A stretch of 64,000 nt of DNA from assembly GCA_902364645.1 (NCBI GenBank), contig CABJEP010000001.1:116375-180374 (forward strand), written 5' to 3'. A program made the position numbers and the translations under genes. Below the pieces are notes generated by a model. It was not told the origin of the DNA, ran no database searches, and saw nothing but the letters and a program-made list of their open reading frames with translations. Positions 21,164 through 29,783 of this stretch are shown piece after piece; positions within the stretch are counted from its first letter, which is position 1; each line of letters begins with the position of its first letter. This DNA comes from Coriobacteriaceae bacterium. GTDB taxonomy: Bacteria; Actinomycetota; Coriobacteriia; Coriobacteriales; Coriobacteriaceae.

Positions 21164-23383
21164 ATGGGTCCTCGCCAACGACAGGGACGCAGTCGTTCCA
21201 AGACGCATGCCCTGCCCATGATCCTGCTCTCGTTCTTGGGCTTTTTGCTCATCGCGGGCGTAGCGTTTGGCATCGGCATGATCGGCAACGTCAATCGTTG
21301 GCTGTCCGATCTGCCCGACTATACCGACGCCAACGCCTATCTGGTGAGTGAACCCACCGAAATCGTCGACTGCAACGGCAACAAGATCGCGAGCTTCTAC
21401 ACGCAAAACCGCAAGTCCATTACCAAGGACCAGGTCTCCCCGTACGTGCTGCAGGGCACCGTCGACGTCGAGGACGAGCGCTTCTACGAGCATGGCGGCA
21501 TCGACCTGTGGGGCATCGCGCGTGCCGCCGTGGCAACCGTCTCCGGTGGCCACGAGGGCGCATCGACCATCACCCAGCAGCTGGTACGCAACACCATCCT
21601 GCAGGAGGAGCAGTTCGATTCGACCATCGAGCGTAAGGTGCGCGAGGCCTATATCGCCATCAAGATGGAGGAGATGTACTCCAAGGACGAGATCCTTATG
21701 ATGTACCTCAATACCATCTATTACGGCCACGGTGCCTACGGCATCGAGGCCGCCGCCGAGACCTACCTGTCCAAGAGCGCCGCCGACCTCACCCTGAGCG
21801 AGGCCGCGCTGCTCATTGGCCTTCCCAACTCACCTTCGCAGTACGACCCCACGGTCAATCCCGATCTGGCACTGTCTCGCCGCAACAAGGTTCTCGACAA
21901 CATGCTGCGCCTGGGCCACATCACCCAGGAGGAGCACGACGCCGCGCAGGCAGAGCCCATCACCCTCAACGTAACCGAGATTTCGGGCAGCGGCGTCGAC
22001 GTGTATTCGCAGCCCTACTTTGTCGCCTATGTTAAGCAGCTGCTGGAGCAGGAATTCTCCACCGACGTGCTGTTTAAGGGCGGCCTAACCGTCAAGACCA
22101 CCATCGACCCCACGATGCAGCAGACTGCCGAGGAGGCCGTGCGCGCCCAGCTCGACACGCTTTCGCTCGACGGCCTGGACATGGGCATGGTCGTCGTCGA
22201 CCCCAAGACCGGCTACATCAAGTGCATGGTGGGCGGCTACGACTATAACGCCGACGAGAACCACGTGAACCACGCCACGGCCAAGCGTCCCGTGGGCTCC
22301 ACGTTTAAGGCCTTTACGCTGGCCACTGCCATCCAAAACGGCATGAACCCCAACGTCACCCTCAACTGCAACTCGCCGCTCAAGGCCAAGGGCACCACGA
22401 CCGAGGTGCAAAACTACGCCAACCAAAGCTACGGCACCATCACGCTCAAGCAGGCGACGGCATACTCCTCCAATACCGGCTATATCCAGGTTGCAGAGGC
22501 TATCGGCAATAACAAGATCATGTCGCTCGTCAAAAAGCTCGGCATCGATCCTTCTAAGGACAATATCGAGGACGTTCCCGTCATGACGCTCGGCACCGGC
22601 TCCATCTCGCCGCTCGAGATGGCTGCGGCCTATGCCACGTTTGCCAACGGCGGTTACTATCGCCAGCCGATCGCCATCACCGAGATTGATTCGCGAACTG
22701 GCTCGGTACTGTACCAGCACACCGATAACCCCTCGCAGGTGCTCTCCACCGGCGAGGCCGCGGCAGTGACCGATGTCCTGACCGGCGTCATGCAGGGCAG
22801 CGGTACGGGTGCCGCCGGCGCTCTGAGCGTGAACCAGCCCTATGCCGGCAAGACGGGTACCACCGACAACACCACCAACCTGTGGTTCTGCGGCTATACC
22901 CCGCAGCTGGCATGCGCCCTGTGGACCGGCTACTCCGCAGGTGAGATTCCCATCCAAAAGTACGGCACGGACCTGCTGGGCGACAGCACCAACCTGCCCG
23001 TCTTTAAGAAGTTCATGAACACCGTCCTTGCCGGCACCGACCGCGAGGAGTTCCCGACGGGCACTGCCCCCACGTATAAGAACAACAACGTCTGGAAGTT
23101 CTACGGCACCAACAACGCCAAGAAGGAAGAGTCCAAGGACGAGAACGAAGAGGACGAGAAAGAGACCACCACGACCACGACGACGACCACCACGACCACC
23201 GAGACCACGGGCGGCAGCACCACGGGTGGCACCGGCTCGACCGGCGGCTCGACCGGCGGCTCGACCGGCGGCTCGACCGGCGGCTCGACCGGCGGCGACG
23301 GTAGCGGTGGCGAAGGCGGCGGCGAGGGCGGTTCCCCCACTCCAACGCCTACGCCCACGCCCGATCCCTCTACAGGTCAGTAG
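21164..23383 (+). CDS. Class A penicillin-binding protein (PBP1A type)
   Basis: Predicted 739 aa bifunctional peptidoglycan synthase. One transmembrane anchor (about 18-40) is followed by a GT51 glycosyltransferase domain with the catalytic Glu in E104DERFYEHGG and GASTITQQLVRN, then a transpeptidase domain with S379TFK, S435SN and K563TG. The C-terminus is a charged KE-rich stretch, a run of threonines, a Gly-Ser-Thr repeat region and a Pro/Thr end, probably an extended cell-wall spacer. GGAGG lies 7 bases before the ATG at 21164; an earlier in-frame start is unsupported. Confidence 0.95.
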   Translation: MGPRQRQGRSRSKTHALPMILLSFLGFLLIAGVAFGIGMIGNVNRWLSDLPDYTDANAYLVSEPTEIVDCNGNKIASFYTQNRKSITKDQVSPYVLQGTVDVEDERFYEHGGIDLWGIARAAVATVSGGHEGASTITQQLVRNTILQEEQFDSTIERKVREAYIAIKMEEMYSKDEILMMYLNTIYYGHGAYGIEAAAETYLSKSAADLTLSEAALLIGLPNSPSQYDPTVNPDLALSRRNKVLDNMLRLGHITQEEHDAAQAEPITLNVTEISGSGVDVYSQPYFVAYVKQLLEQEFSTDVLFKGGLTVKTTIDPTMQQTAEEAVRAQLDTLSLDGLDMGMVVVDPKTGYIKCMVGGYDYNADENHVNHATAKRPVGSTFKAFTLATAIQNGMNPNVTLNCNSPLKAKGTTTEVQNYANQSYGTITLKQATAYSSNTGYIQVAEAIGNNKIMSLVKKLGIDPSKDNIEDVPVMTLGTGSISPLEMAAAYATFANGGYYRQPIAITEIDSRTGSVLYQHTDNPSQVLSTGEAAAVTDVLTGVMQGSGTGAAGALSVNQPYAGKTGTTDNTTNLWFCGYTPQLACALWTGYSAGEIPIQKYGTDLLGDSTNLPVFKKFMNTVLAGTDREEFPTGTAPTYKNNNVWKFYGTNNAKKEESKDENEEDEKETTTTTTTTTTTTETTGGSTTGGTGSTGGSTGGSTGGSTGGSTGGDGSGGEGGGEGGSPTPTPTPTPDPSTGQ
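23234..23293 (+). repeat. Five 12-bp tandem repeats in the PBP tail
   Basis: Five consecutive copies of GGCTCGACCGGC encode the Gly-Ser-Thr-Gly units of the C-terminal spacer of the penicillin-binding protein. Exact tandem identity makes copy-number change by slippage likely. Confidence 0.9.
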
Positions 23384-23403
23384 GCACCCAGCCATAGCCA
23401 ATC

Positions 23404-23445
23404 AAAGGCGCCCGAGCAGATCAAATGCTGCTCGGGCGCCTTTTT
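23404..23445 (+). terminator. Terminator after the penicillin-binding protein
   Basis: AAAGGCGCCCGAGCA pairs with TGCTCGGGCGCCTTT, followed by TTG. It lies 20 bp after the stop. Confidence 0.9.
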
Positions 23446-23493
23446 GTCACGAGAAACCTCGCATGCGCCTCAACACGATGCGACAATAAAGAA

Positions 23494-23517
23494 GGGCGCC
23501 GACCATCGTCGACGCCC
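23494..23517 (-). terminator. argR terminator
   Basis: On the minus strand GGGCGTCGAC pairs with GTCGGCGCCC (one wobble), followed by TTCTTTATT. It lies 54 bp after the argR stop. Confidence 0.72.
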
Positions 23518-23570
23518 CATCAAAGTCGCTATATGCGCTCGTACGGCGCTGTCCTCACGCGCCGCCTCGT

Positions 23571-24008
23571 CTACTTACGAGAGTTGCTCAGCTTGTTGAT
23601 GAGGGCCTCCAGGCGCTCGCCGTCCTCGGCGGTCTGGGCGATAACCAAGATGGTGTCGTTACCGGCGAGCGAACCGAGCACGTCGGGCAGCTCAGCGGCA
23701 TCGACCGCAGCGGCAATGCCCGAAGCGGTACCGGGCTGAGCCTTGATCATAACCAAGTTGTCGGTGCGCAGAACGCCCGTTACCAGTTCGGAAACCATAC
23801 GCTGCAGATGCAAGTCCTCGGCCAGGACATAGATACCCTCGGGGAGCTTGCGCAGCCCCATATCGGCAATGTCGCGCGAAACGGTCGCCTGCGTGCAATC
23901 AAACCCCATGGCACGAAGCTCGTCCACCAGCACGCGCTGCGTGCGAACATCCTTGTTGCGCACGATATCTCTGATGGCATCCTGGCGCCCATTGCGTTTT
24001 TTAGCCAT
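23571..24008 (-). CDS. argR: Arginine repressor
   Basis: Predicted 145 aa, the usual size. The N-terminal winged helix-turn-helix is visible (RTQRVLVDELRAMGFDCTQATVSRDIADMGLRKL) and the C-terminal arginine-binding/hexamerisation domain follows (NLVMIKAQPGTASGIAAAVDAAELPDVLGSLAGNDTILVI). ArgR senses arginine and represses biosynthesis or activates catabolism genes. The ATG at 24008 is preferred: GAGG sits 6 bases upstream and MAKKRNGRQDA is a normal N-terminus. No arginine genes adjoin it here. Confidence 0.95.
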   Translation of the reverse strand: MAKKRNGRQDAIRDIVRNKDVRTQRVLVDELRAMGFDCTQATVSRDIADMGLRKLPEGIYVLAEDLHLQRMVSELVTGVLRTDNLVMIKAQPGTASGIAAAVDAAELPDVLGSLAGNDTILVIAQTAEDGERLEALINKLSNSRK

Positions 24009-24097
24009 ACTAAACCTCACTCCATAGATGGCGGAGACAATCAATCAGTAATTGAATAGTTTAGCGCTATTTGAGGGTATTTGTGAATAAGAACGCA

Positions 24098-24131
24098 TTT
24101 CGAAACAATTCCATGCAAGATTGTTTCGAAA
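24098..24131 (-). terminator. Terminator after the glycosyltransferase
   Basis: A perfect 12-bp inverted repeat, TTTCGAAACAAT and its complement, with a 10-base loop, about 10 bp after the stop of the glycosyltransferase. Confidence 0.7.
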
Positions 24132-24140
24132 ATAGCCGTC

Positions 24141-25190
24141 TTAAGCAGTTTTGACGCCCGTCCGGTTAAAAAAAGCGGCCAGATGCGTATACATCACGCA
24201 ACGCGTAGGTTTGGCACTGGCAATCGGTCCAAACAACAAGCCGAGTCCACGATGGTTATCCTTGAGTGCCGCAGCCATCTGACGAGTTCGAGATGCCTCG
24301 AGCATATCACGCATACGAGCGGAACGCTCAATTGAAGAAACCCCATGCGGGCTCAAGCACAAATTTTCGATGCAGGCGACCAGCCCGGCGAAGTAAAACA
24401 TATGGCTCGCCACCTTTAGCTGCGCGTCACCGTTCGCCTCTGCCAGCGAATCAATAAGCTCGTCGAGCGCCCGGGCGTCATCGGTCAGCTTGGCAAACAA
24501 TGTGGGGTCAAAAGCATCTGTAAGTCGTGGCGCCACCGCATGGAAACAGGCGCCACCGCACCCGGATATGCGTTGTGCCTGCGAAAGGGCGCATGTCATA
24601 AACCCAATCGAGCGAAACGCACGGTCGCGCGACAAACACGTCTCGAACAGCGAGCGGCTGTACATCACACCGGGAGTCTGGGCAATCAGGCCGCCGGAAA
24701 TCATTTGAGACAGACCGGCCGCCAATGAAGCACGGTCATCGATCGCAAGAGAGGTGGCATCCAGTACACGCGAATGGCGCTCACGATGAGCATCGTAGCG
24801 GTCGAGCGATGCCGTGGGAATCACCATGTCTGCCGCAGCATCGCACGCAACGTCGACCATCTTGGAAAGGGACTGTGGGGCAAACCACTCGTCGGCGTTC
24901 ATGGCAACAATCTGCAATCCACGCGAGGCGGCAAAACCGGCCTTGAGACATGCTCCGCGCGCCGAATCCTCGACGTCAATCAAATCGATGTGAATATCTC
25001 TGCCGGCGGCAACCTCGAGCGAATGGCGCACACCTGGTGCAACATCGCGGCATACGATGACAATCTGCAAATCATAGAGGTCTTGGTTCTGGACGCTCTC
25101 GAGCGCACGCATCGCATAGCTGGGCGAACCCTCAACAATAAGGATCACCGAAAGTCGCGGATGCGAACCACGTCGAACCAAGTTTTCCAT
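24141..25190 (-). CDS. Family 2 glycosyltransferase-like protein
   Basis: A 349-aa protein with a GT-A fold start: LSVILIVEGSPSYAMRALESVQNQDLYDLQIVIVC, then AASRGLQIVAMNADEWFAPQSL, in which the NADEW stretch occupies the place of the DxD metal site of GT2 enzymes. It probably transfers a sugar to a wall or surface glycan. The C-terminal half has no motif I recognise. It stands alone between argR and truA and is transcribed as a single gene with its own terminator. Confidence 0.75.
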   Translation of the reverse strand: MENLVRRGSHPRLSVILIVEGSPSYAMRALESVQNQDLYDLQIVIVCRDVAPGVRHSLEVAAGRDIHIDLIDVEDSARGACLKAGFAASRGLQIVAMNADEWFAPQSLSKMVDVACDAAADMVIPTASLDRYDAHRERHSRVLDATSLAIDDRASLAAGLSQMISGGLIAQTPGVMYSRSLFETCLSRDRAFRSIGFMTCALSQAQRISGCGGACFHAVAPRLTDAFDPTLFAKLTDDARALDELIDSLAEANGDAQLKVASHMFYFAGLVACIENLCLSPHGVSSIERSARMRDMLEASRTRQMAAALKDNHRGLGLLFGPIASAKPTRCVMYTHLAAFFNRTGVKTA

Positions 25191-25342
25191 CCTCTCGATA
25201 GCGCCAAATCAAACTGTCGTTCATGGTACACCCGAGCTATAAAAGCAACGAGCCGCCTAACATGTTGCACGCCAAGAACAGATGTTGCACACGCGCAGCT
25301 CACACATAGTATGTGTCAGGTACGGACGCGCCGAGCACTCCC

Positions 25343-26167
25343 CTAGTCGAGTACGACAAGCTCGTCGGGGCCGTAATCCACACCCATAAACGTAAGGCCG
25401 CAGGCAGGCGCCGTGGGACCCGCGGCGGTACGGTCGCAGGCATCAATGACCTCGCGCATCCACTCGGGATCGCGACGATGCATGCCAATCTCCACGAGCG
25501 TTCCTACAATGGTACGCACCATCGAGTGCAAAAACGCATTGCCCTCGATGGTGAAGGTCAGGATATCCTCGCCAAAAGCGACCTCGTGGCCAAACTCGGC
25601 ACGCATCACGCAGCGATGCGTGGGCTTGCCCACGGCAGATGCCACCTTGCAAAAGCTCTTAAAGTCCTGCTCGCCCAAAAGCGCAGGGCAGGCGGCCGCC
25701 ATCGCATCGACGTCGAGGGGATAGCGATGCCACCACACAGCGCCGCGCGAGAGCACGGGGCGCGCATCGCGATCGGCAATACGGTACGTATACGTACGGG
25801 ACCGCGCGTCAAAGCGAGCAGAAAAGCCTTTACGGGCCCTGTAGACCTCGTTTATGGCGATATCTTTGGACAACAGGGCATCCATAGCCCTCAGCCACCT
25901 ACGGCGCGTCAGAGCAAGCTCAGCGTCCGTTACGGGCACGCTAATGTACTGAGCCACCGCATGCACGCCGGCATCGGTACGCCCCGCACACGTCAGATCG
26001 ATCGGGCGGCGCAGCAGCGTCTCGATAGCGCGGCGCAACTCGCCCGCAACGGTCGCCTGGCCCGGTTGCTCGGCAAATCCGCTATACGATGAGCCGTCAT
26101 AGGCAACACGGAATACGAGCGTAGCATCGAGCTCTGGGTTCGAATTGAAATCAGACGGCGCGGTCAT
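25343..26167 (-). CDS. truA: tRNA pseudouridine(38-40) synthase TruA
   Basis: Predicted 274 aa enzyme making pseudouridine at tRNA positions 38-40. The catalytic Asp is D65 in the CAGRTDAGVHA motif; FRVAYDGSSYSGFAEQPG and GNAFLHSMVRTIVGTLVEIG are also typical. The ATG at 26167 with GGGAG 5 bases upstream is preferred over a TTG five codons earlier. It follows the ribosomal block, as in many Gram-positive genomes, but a strong terminator separates it from rplQ. Confidence 0.94.
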   Translation of the reverse strand: MTAPSDFNSNPELDATLVFRVAYDGSSYSGFAEQPGQATVAGELRRAIETLLRRPIDLTCAGRTDAGVHAVAQYISVPVTDAELALTRRRWLRAMDALLSKDIAINEVYRARKGFSARFDARSRTYTYRIADRDARPVLSRGAVWWHRYPLDVDAMAAACPALLGEQDFKSFCKVASAVGKPTHRCVMRAEFGHEVAFGEDILTFTIEGNAFLHSMVRTIVGTLVEIGMHRRDPEWMREVIDACDRTAAGPTAPACGLTFMGVDYGPDELVVLD

Positions 26168-26209
26168 GGACGCTCCCAACAAACAATCAACGGTATTGCG
26201 ACAAAAAAA

Positions 26210-26233
26210 GAGGGGTACGCGAACGTACCCCTC
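26210..26233 (-). terminator. Terminator of the ribosomal alpha operon
   Basis: On the minus strand GAGGGGTACG pairs with CGTACCCCTC, followed by TTTTTTT. It lies 26 bp after rplQ. Confidence 0.92.
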
Positions 26234-26259
26234 GAATATAGCCTATGCAGACGGATTGT

Positions 26260-26727
26260 CTACTCAGCGGTCTCCTCAGCAGGAGCCTCCTCGACGGCCT
26301 CGACCTTCTTGGGAGCAGCGGCCTTCTTGGGGGCCGGAGCAGCCTTCTTGGCCTTAGGCGTGCAAGGCTCGGTGACGAGCTCCATGATAACGATGGGAGC
26401 GTTGTCGCCCTTGCGGTTACCGAGCTTCATGATGCGGGTGTAACCGCCGTTGCGGTCCTGCCACATGCCCTGAGCAGCCTTGTCGAAGATCTCGGCAACG
26501 AGCTGCTTATCGCCGAGCTTGGCGATGGCCAGACGACGAGAGTGCAGGTCGCCCTTCTTGGCCCAGGTGATGATCGGATCGACGACCGAACGCAGCGCCT
26601 TAGCGCGGGTCTCGGTGGTCTTGATGCGGTCGTTCTCGAAGAGGGCCTTAGCAAGGCTCTTCTTCATGGCCTTGGTGTGGCTCGCATCGGTGCCGAGCTT
26701 CAGGCCCTTCTTAACGTTGTGACGCAT
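26260..26727 (-). CDS. rplQ: 50S ribosomal protein L17 with C-terminal tail
   Basis: A 155-aa protein whose first ~118 residues are L17 (MRHNVKKGLKLGTDASHTKAM, ENDRIKTTETRAKALR, GYTRIMKLGNRKGDNAPIVIMEL), a protein near the peptide exit tunnel. The last ~35 residues, rich in Ala, Lys, Pro and Glu, extend beyond the usual length, in the same style as the L31 tail in this genome. It is the last gene of the rpsM-rplQ block, 30 bp after rpoA. Confidence 0.96.
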   Translation of the reverse strand: MRHNVKKGLKLGTDASHTKAMKKSLAKALFENDRIKTTETRAKALRSVVDPIITWAKKGDLHSRRLAIAKLGDKQLVAEIFDKAAQGMWQDRNGGYTRIMKLGNRKGDNAPIVIMELVTEPCTPKAKKAAPAPKKAAAPKKVEAVEEAPAEETAE

Positions 26728-26757
26728 GGTCTAGTTTCTCCTCAAATATGCGAAGCA

Positions 26758-27699
26758 TTAAGCCTTCAGGCTCAGGCCCATGGACTCTAGCTTGTCCTTC
26801 ACTTCCTCGATCGACTTAACACCGAAGTTACGAATGTTGAGCAGATCGTTCTCCGAGAACTCAACGAGCTGACGGACCGAGTGAATGCTGGCGCGCTTAA
26901 GGCAGTTGTAGGAACGGACGGAAAGGTCCAGATCCTCGATCTGCTTGTCCAGCTCGGCGTTGTCGTTGGTGACCTCGGGAGCGAAGATCGAAGCCTCCTC
27001 CTCGACCTCGGGGGTCTCGGCAAGGTTCATAAAGGCAGCCATATGCTGGTTGATGATATTGGCAGCCTGGACCACGGCGTCGCGCGGAGCGATGGAGCCG
27101 TTGGTCTCGATCTCGAGGACAAGGCGGTCGTAGTCGGTGTGCTGACCGACACGGCAAGCCTCAACGAGCTTGGCGCAACGGGACACCGGCGAGTACAGCG
27201 AGTCGACGTGGATCACACCGATGGGATCGTTGTCGCGCTTGTTAGCCTCGCCAGAGACATAGCCGCGGCCATAGCCGATGCGCATGCTCATGGTGAGATG
27301 GCCACCCTCGGTGAGCGTAGCGATGTGCTGCTCGGGGTTGACCAGCTCAAACTCGGACGGAATAAAGAAGTCCGCACCGGTGACCTCGCAGGGGCCGTCA
27401 ACAGAAATAGTGGCGGTCGCCTCGCCGGTCGTGCCGAGAGCCCTGAAGACAAGACCCTTGACATTCAGGACGATGTCGGTGACATCCTCGACCATGTTAG
27501 GGATGGTCATGAACTCGTGCTGCGCGCCATCGATCTGAATAGCCTCGACGGCGGCACCCTCGAGCGAGGACAGAAGAACGCGACGAAGGGAGTTACCCAG
27601 CGTATCGCCGTAGCCACGCTCGAGCGGCTCAACGGAGACACGAGCAGACGTCTCGTTAATCTCTTCGACCTGAACCTGAGGCCTAATGAATTCTGACAT
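26758..27699 (-). CDS. rpoA: RNA polymerase alpha subunit
   Basis: A 313-aa subunit that nucleates RNA polymerase assembly. The N-terminal dimerisation domain (LERGYGDTLGNSLRRVLLSSLEGAAV) is followed by an acidic linker and the C-terminal helix-hairpin-helix domain (LDLSVRSYNCLKRASIHSVRQLVEFSENDLLNIRNFG) that contacts UP elements and activators. Both domains are complete. GGAGG precedes the ATG by 6 bases. Confidence 0.98.
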   Translation of the reverse strand: MSEFIRPQVQVEEINETSARVSVEPLERGYGDTLGNSLRRVLLSSLEGAAVEAIQIDGAQHEFMTIPNMVEDVTDIVLNVKGLVFRALGTTGEATATISVDGPCEVTGADFFIPSEFELVNPEQHIATLTEGGHLTMSMRIGYGRGYVSGEANKRDNDPIGVIHVDSLYSPVSRCAKLVEACRVGQHTDYDRLVLEIETNGSIAPRDAVVQAANIINQHMAAFMNLAETPEVEEEASIFAPEVTNDNAELDKQIEDLDLSVRSYNCLKRASIHSVRQLVEFSENDLLNIRNFGVKSIEEVKDKLESMGLSLKA

Positions 27700-27731
27700 G
27701 TATTACCTCCAGCCTCAGCAGCCCGGATGGA

Positions 27732-28328
27732 CTACTTAGAGTAGAGCTCGACGATGAGCTGCTCGTTGATATCACCGCTGATCTGCTCACGCGTCGGCAG
27801 AGCGAGCACGTTACCAGACAGCTTCTCGATATCGACCTCGAGCCAGCCAGGGACCTCGAAACGCTCGGAGGAAATCAGGGCCTCCTTGATGGGGAGGAGG
27901 TCACGGAACTTCTCGCCGACAGCGACGACGTCGCCGGCCTTGACGCGGTAGGACGGGATGTCCACGCGCTTGCCGTTCACGGTGAAGTGACCGTGACGGA
28001 CGGACTGACGAGCCTCTTTGCGGGTGCGGGCGAAGCCAAGACGGAAGACGACGTTGTCGAGGCGAGACTCAAGGATGATCATGAGGTTCTCACCGGTAAC
28101 GCCGTTCATCTTACGGGCCTTGTTGAAGTAGCCGTGGAACTGCTTCTCCAGAACGCCATAGATGAACTTGACCTTCTGCTTCTCGCGCAGCTGCATGCCG
28201 TACTCAGATTCCTTGCGACGGCGCTTGGGCTGACGGATAGATTCCTTCTTGCTGCTGTAACCGAGCTCAGCGGGATCGATCCCGAGCTGACGGCAGCGCT
28301 TAAGAACAGGAGTCCTGTCGATTGCCAT
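27732..28328 (-). CDS. rpsD: 30S ribosomal protein S4
   Basis: A 198-aa primary 16S rRNA-binding protein. The S4 RNA-binding domain is visible (RLDNVVFRLGFARTRKEARQSVRHGHFTVNGKRVDIPSYRVKAGDVV). The N-terminal region has one cysteine only, so it is the form without a zinc site. S4 commonly represses its own operon; no specific leader could be fixed here. It lies 19 bp after rpsK in the rpmJ-rplQ block. Confidence 0.97.
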   Translation of the reverse strand: MAIDRTPVLKRCRQLGIDPAELGYSSKKESIRQPKRRRKESEYGMQLREKQKVKFIYGVLEKQFHGYFNKARKMNGVTGENLMIILESRLDNVVFRLGFARTRKEARQSVRHGHFTVNGKRVDIPSYRVKAGDVVAVGEKFRDLLPIKEALISSERFEVPGWLEVDIEKLSGNVLALPTREQISGDINEQLIVELYSK

Positions 28329-28347
28329 ATTGATACGATCCTTTCAG

Positions 28348-28752
28348 TTACACGCGGCGACGCTTCTTGGGGCGGCAGCCGTTGTGCGGGATGGGGGTCT
28401 TGTCCTGGATGCTCGAGACCTCGAGGCCAGCAGCCTGGAGGGAGCGGATGGCGGTCTCACGACCGGAGCCGGGGCCCTTGACGAAGACGGAAACCTTCTT
28501 CATACCGTGCTCCATGGCCTGCTTGGCAGCAGCCTCGGCAGCCATCTGGGCAGCGAACGGCGTGGACTTACGGGAGCCCTTGAAGCCCACCTGGCCAGCC
28601 GACTTCCAGGAAATGACGTTGCCCTGGGGATCGGTGATCGAAACGATCGTGTTGTTGAACGTAGAACGAATGTGAGCCTGGCCCACGGAAATGTTCTTAC
28701 GGTCCGCGCGCTTCAGACGGGCAGCGCGAACGTTCTTCTTAGCAGTAGCCAT
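28348..28752 (-). CDS. rpsK: 30S ribosomal protein S11
   Basis: A 134-aa platform protein of the small subunit. Typical stretches are [45 protein letters not shown], and the C-terminus [24 protein letters not shown] lies 9-10 bases before the start. It is 14 bp after rpsM. Confidence 0.98.
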   Translation of the reverse strand: MATAKKNVRAARLKRADRKNISVGQAHIRSTFNNTIVSITDPQGNVISWKSAGQVGFKGSRKSTPFAAQMAAEAAAKQAMEHGMKKVSVFVKGPGSGRETAIRSLQAAGLEVSSIQDKTPIPHNGCRPKKRRRV

Positions 28753-28766
28753 CTATCTAGCGCTCC

Positions 28767-29141
28767 TTATTTCTTCTTCTTAGCACCGATCTGACGCTTC
28801 GGGCCCTTACGGGTACGAGCGTTAGTGTGGGTGCGCTGGCCGCGGACCGGGAGGCCCTTGCGGTGACGAAGGCCGCGGTTGCAGCCGATGTCCATAAGGC
28901 GCTTGACGTTCTGGTTGCGCTCACGGCGGAGGTCGCCCTCAACCATGATCTGGTTCTTGTCGATATAATCGCGGATGGCGTTAACCTCATCCTCGGTGAG
29001 GTCCTTAACGCGCGTATCCACGTTAACGTTGCACTCGACGCAAATCTTCGTCGCAGTGGTGCGGCCGATGCCGTAAATGTAGGTCAGACCGATCTCAACG
29101 CGCTTCTCACGCGGGAGGTCGACACCATTAATACGGGCCAA
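28767..29141 (-). CDS. rpsM: 30S ribosomal protein S13
   Basis: A 124-aa head protein of the small subunit. It begins [26 protein letters not shown] and ends with the conserved basic tail ([24 protein letters not shown]). It starts 14 bp after rpmJ; the genes rpmJ, rpsM, rpsK, rpsD, rpoA and rplQ form one transcription block. Confidence 0.98.
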   Translation of the reverse strand: MARINGVDLPREKRVEIGLTYIYGIGRTTATKICVECNVNVDTRVKDLTEDEVNAIRDYIDKNQIMVEGDLRRERNQNVKRLMDIGCNRGLRHRKGLPVRGQRTHTNARTRKGPKRQIGAKKKK

Positions 29142-29155
29142 CGTAGTCTCCTCTC

Positions 29156-29269
29156 TTAACCCTGACGCTGCTTATGACGGGGGTTCTCGCAAATGACGAG
29201 GACCTTGCCATGGCGCCTAATGATTTTGCACTTATCGCACATCTTCTTGACCGAAGGACGTACCTTCAT
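29156..29269 (-). CDS. rpmJ: 50S ribosomal protein L36
   Basis: A 37-aa protein, [20 protein letters not shown] onward, ending [10 protein letters not shown]. The zinc ligands C11, C14, C27 and H32 are all present, so this is the zinc-binding type. GAAGGAAG-like sequence precedes the ATG. It sits in its standard place between infA and rpsM. Confidence 0.97.
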   Translation of the reverse strand: MKVRPSVKKMCDKCKIIRRHGKVLVICENPRHKQRQG

Positions 29270-29419
29270 CGTTCTTCCTTTCGGTAGCGCTCAAACTACT
29301 TCCCTACTATCTACTCGCCCAGCCGCAGGCGTTTAAAACTATGGCTGGTCTTCACACACAATCCGACCGTAGGTTGAGCTAAGCCTGCAGTCGGAAAAGG
29401 AGTGCGTGTATGCGTGCCG

Positions 29420-29638
29420 CTATTTATAGCGATAGGTGATGCGGCCGCGGGTCAGGTCGTACGGGGAAAGCTCCACGACAACCCTGTCACCGGGGAGAAT
29501 ACGGATGTAATTCATTCGGATCTTGCCAGAAATGTTGCACAGAACCGAATGACCGTTCTCGAGCTCAACCTTAAACATGGCGTTGGGCAGCGGTTCCTTT
29601 ACCGTACCCTCGAGCTCAATTGCGTCTTCCTTCTTCAC
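29420..29638 (-). CDS. infA: Translation initiation factor IF-1
   Basis: Predicted 72 aa, the normal IF-1 length, from the GTG at 29638 ([21 protein letters not shown]... and [20 protein letters not shown]). IF-1 binds the ribosomal A site during initiation. A TTG two codons further upstream is an alternative start; I chose the GTG by length and by the match to the family N-terminus. It is separated from rpmJ by 150 bp and from map by 145 bp, so it may have its own promoter. Confidence 0.95.
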   Translation of the reverse strand: MKKEDAIELEGTVKEPLPNAMFKVELENGHSVLCNISGKIRMNYIRILPGDRVVVELSPYDLTRGRITYRYK

Positions 29639-29677
29639 AAGCAATCATCTTTCTCTAGAAAACGACAGCGATTGAGT

Positions 29678-29683
29678 ATTCTA
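29678..29683 (-). promoter_or_regulatory. Candidate -10 box for infA
   Basis: TAGAAT on the minus strand, 40 bp before the infA start, in an A/T-rich gap. The 17-bp-spaced -35 (TTACGA) is poor, so this is tentative. Confidence 0.35.
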
Positions 29684-29783
29684 CAATACGCGTGCACGTA
29701 TCGTAATATCTTCGTAATGGCTCCACAACTAAGTGAAACTTGTTACTTTGAAATGTAAATGCCGACGAATTTGAACGCGGCCT

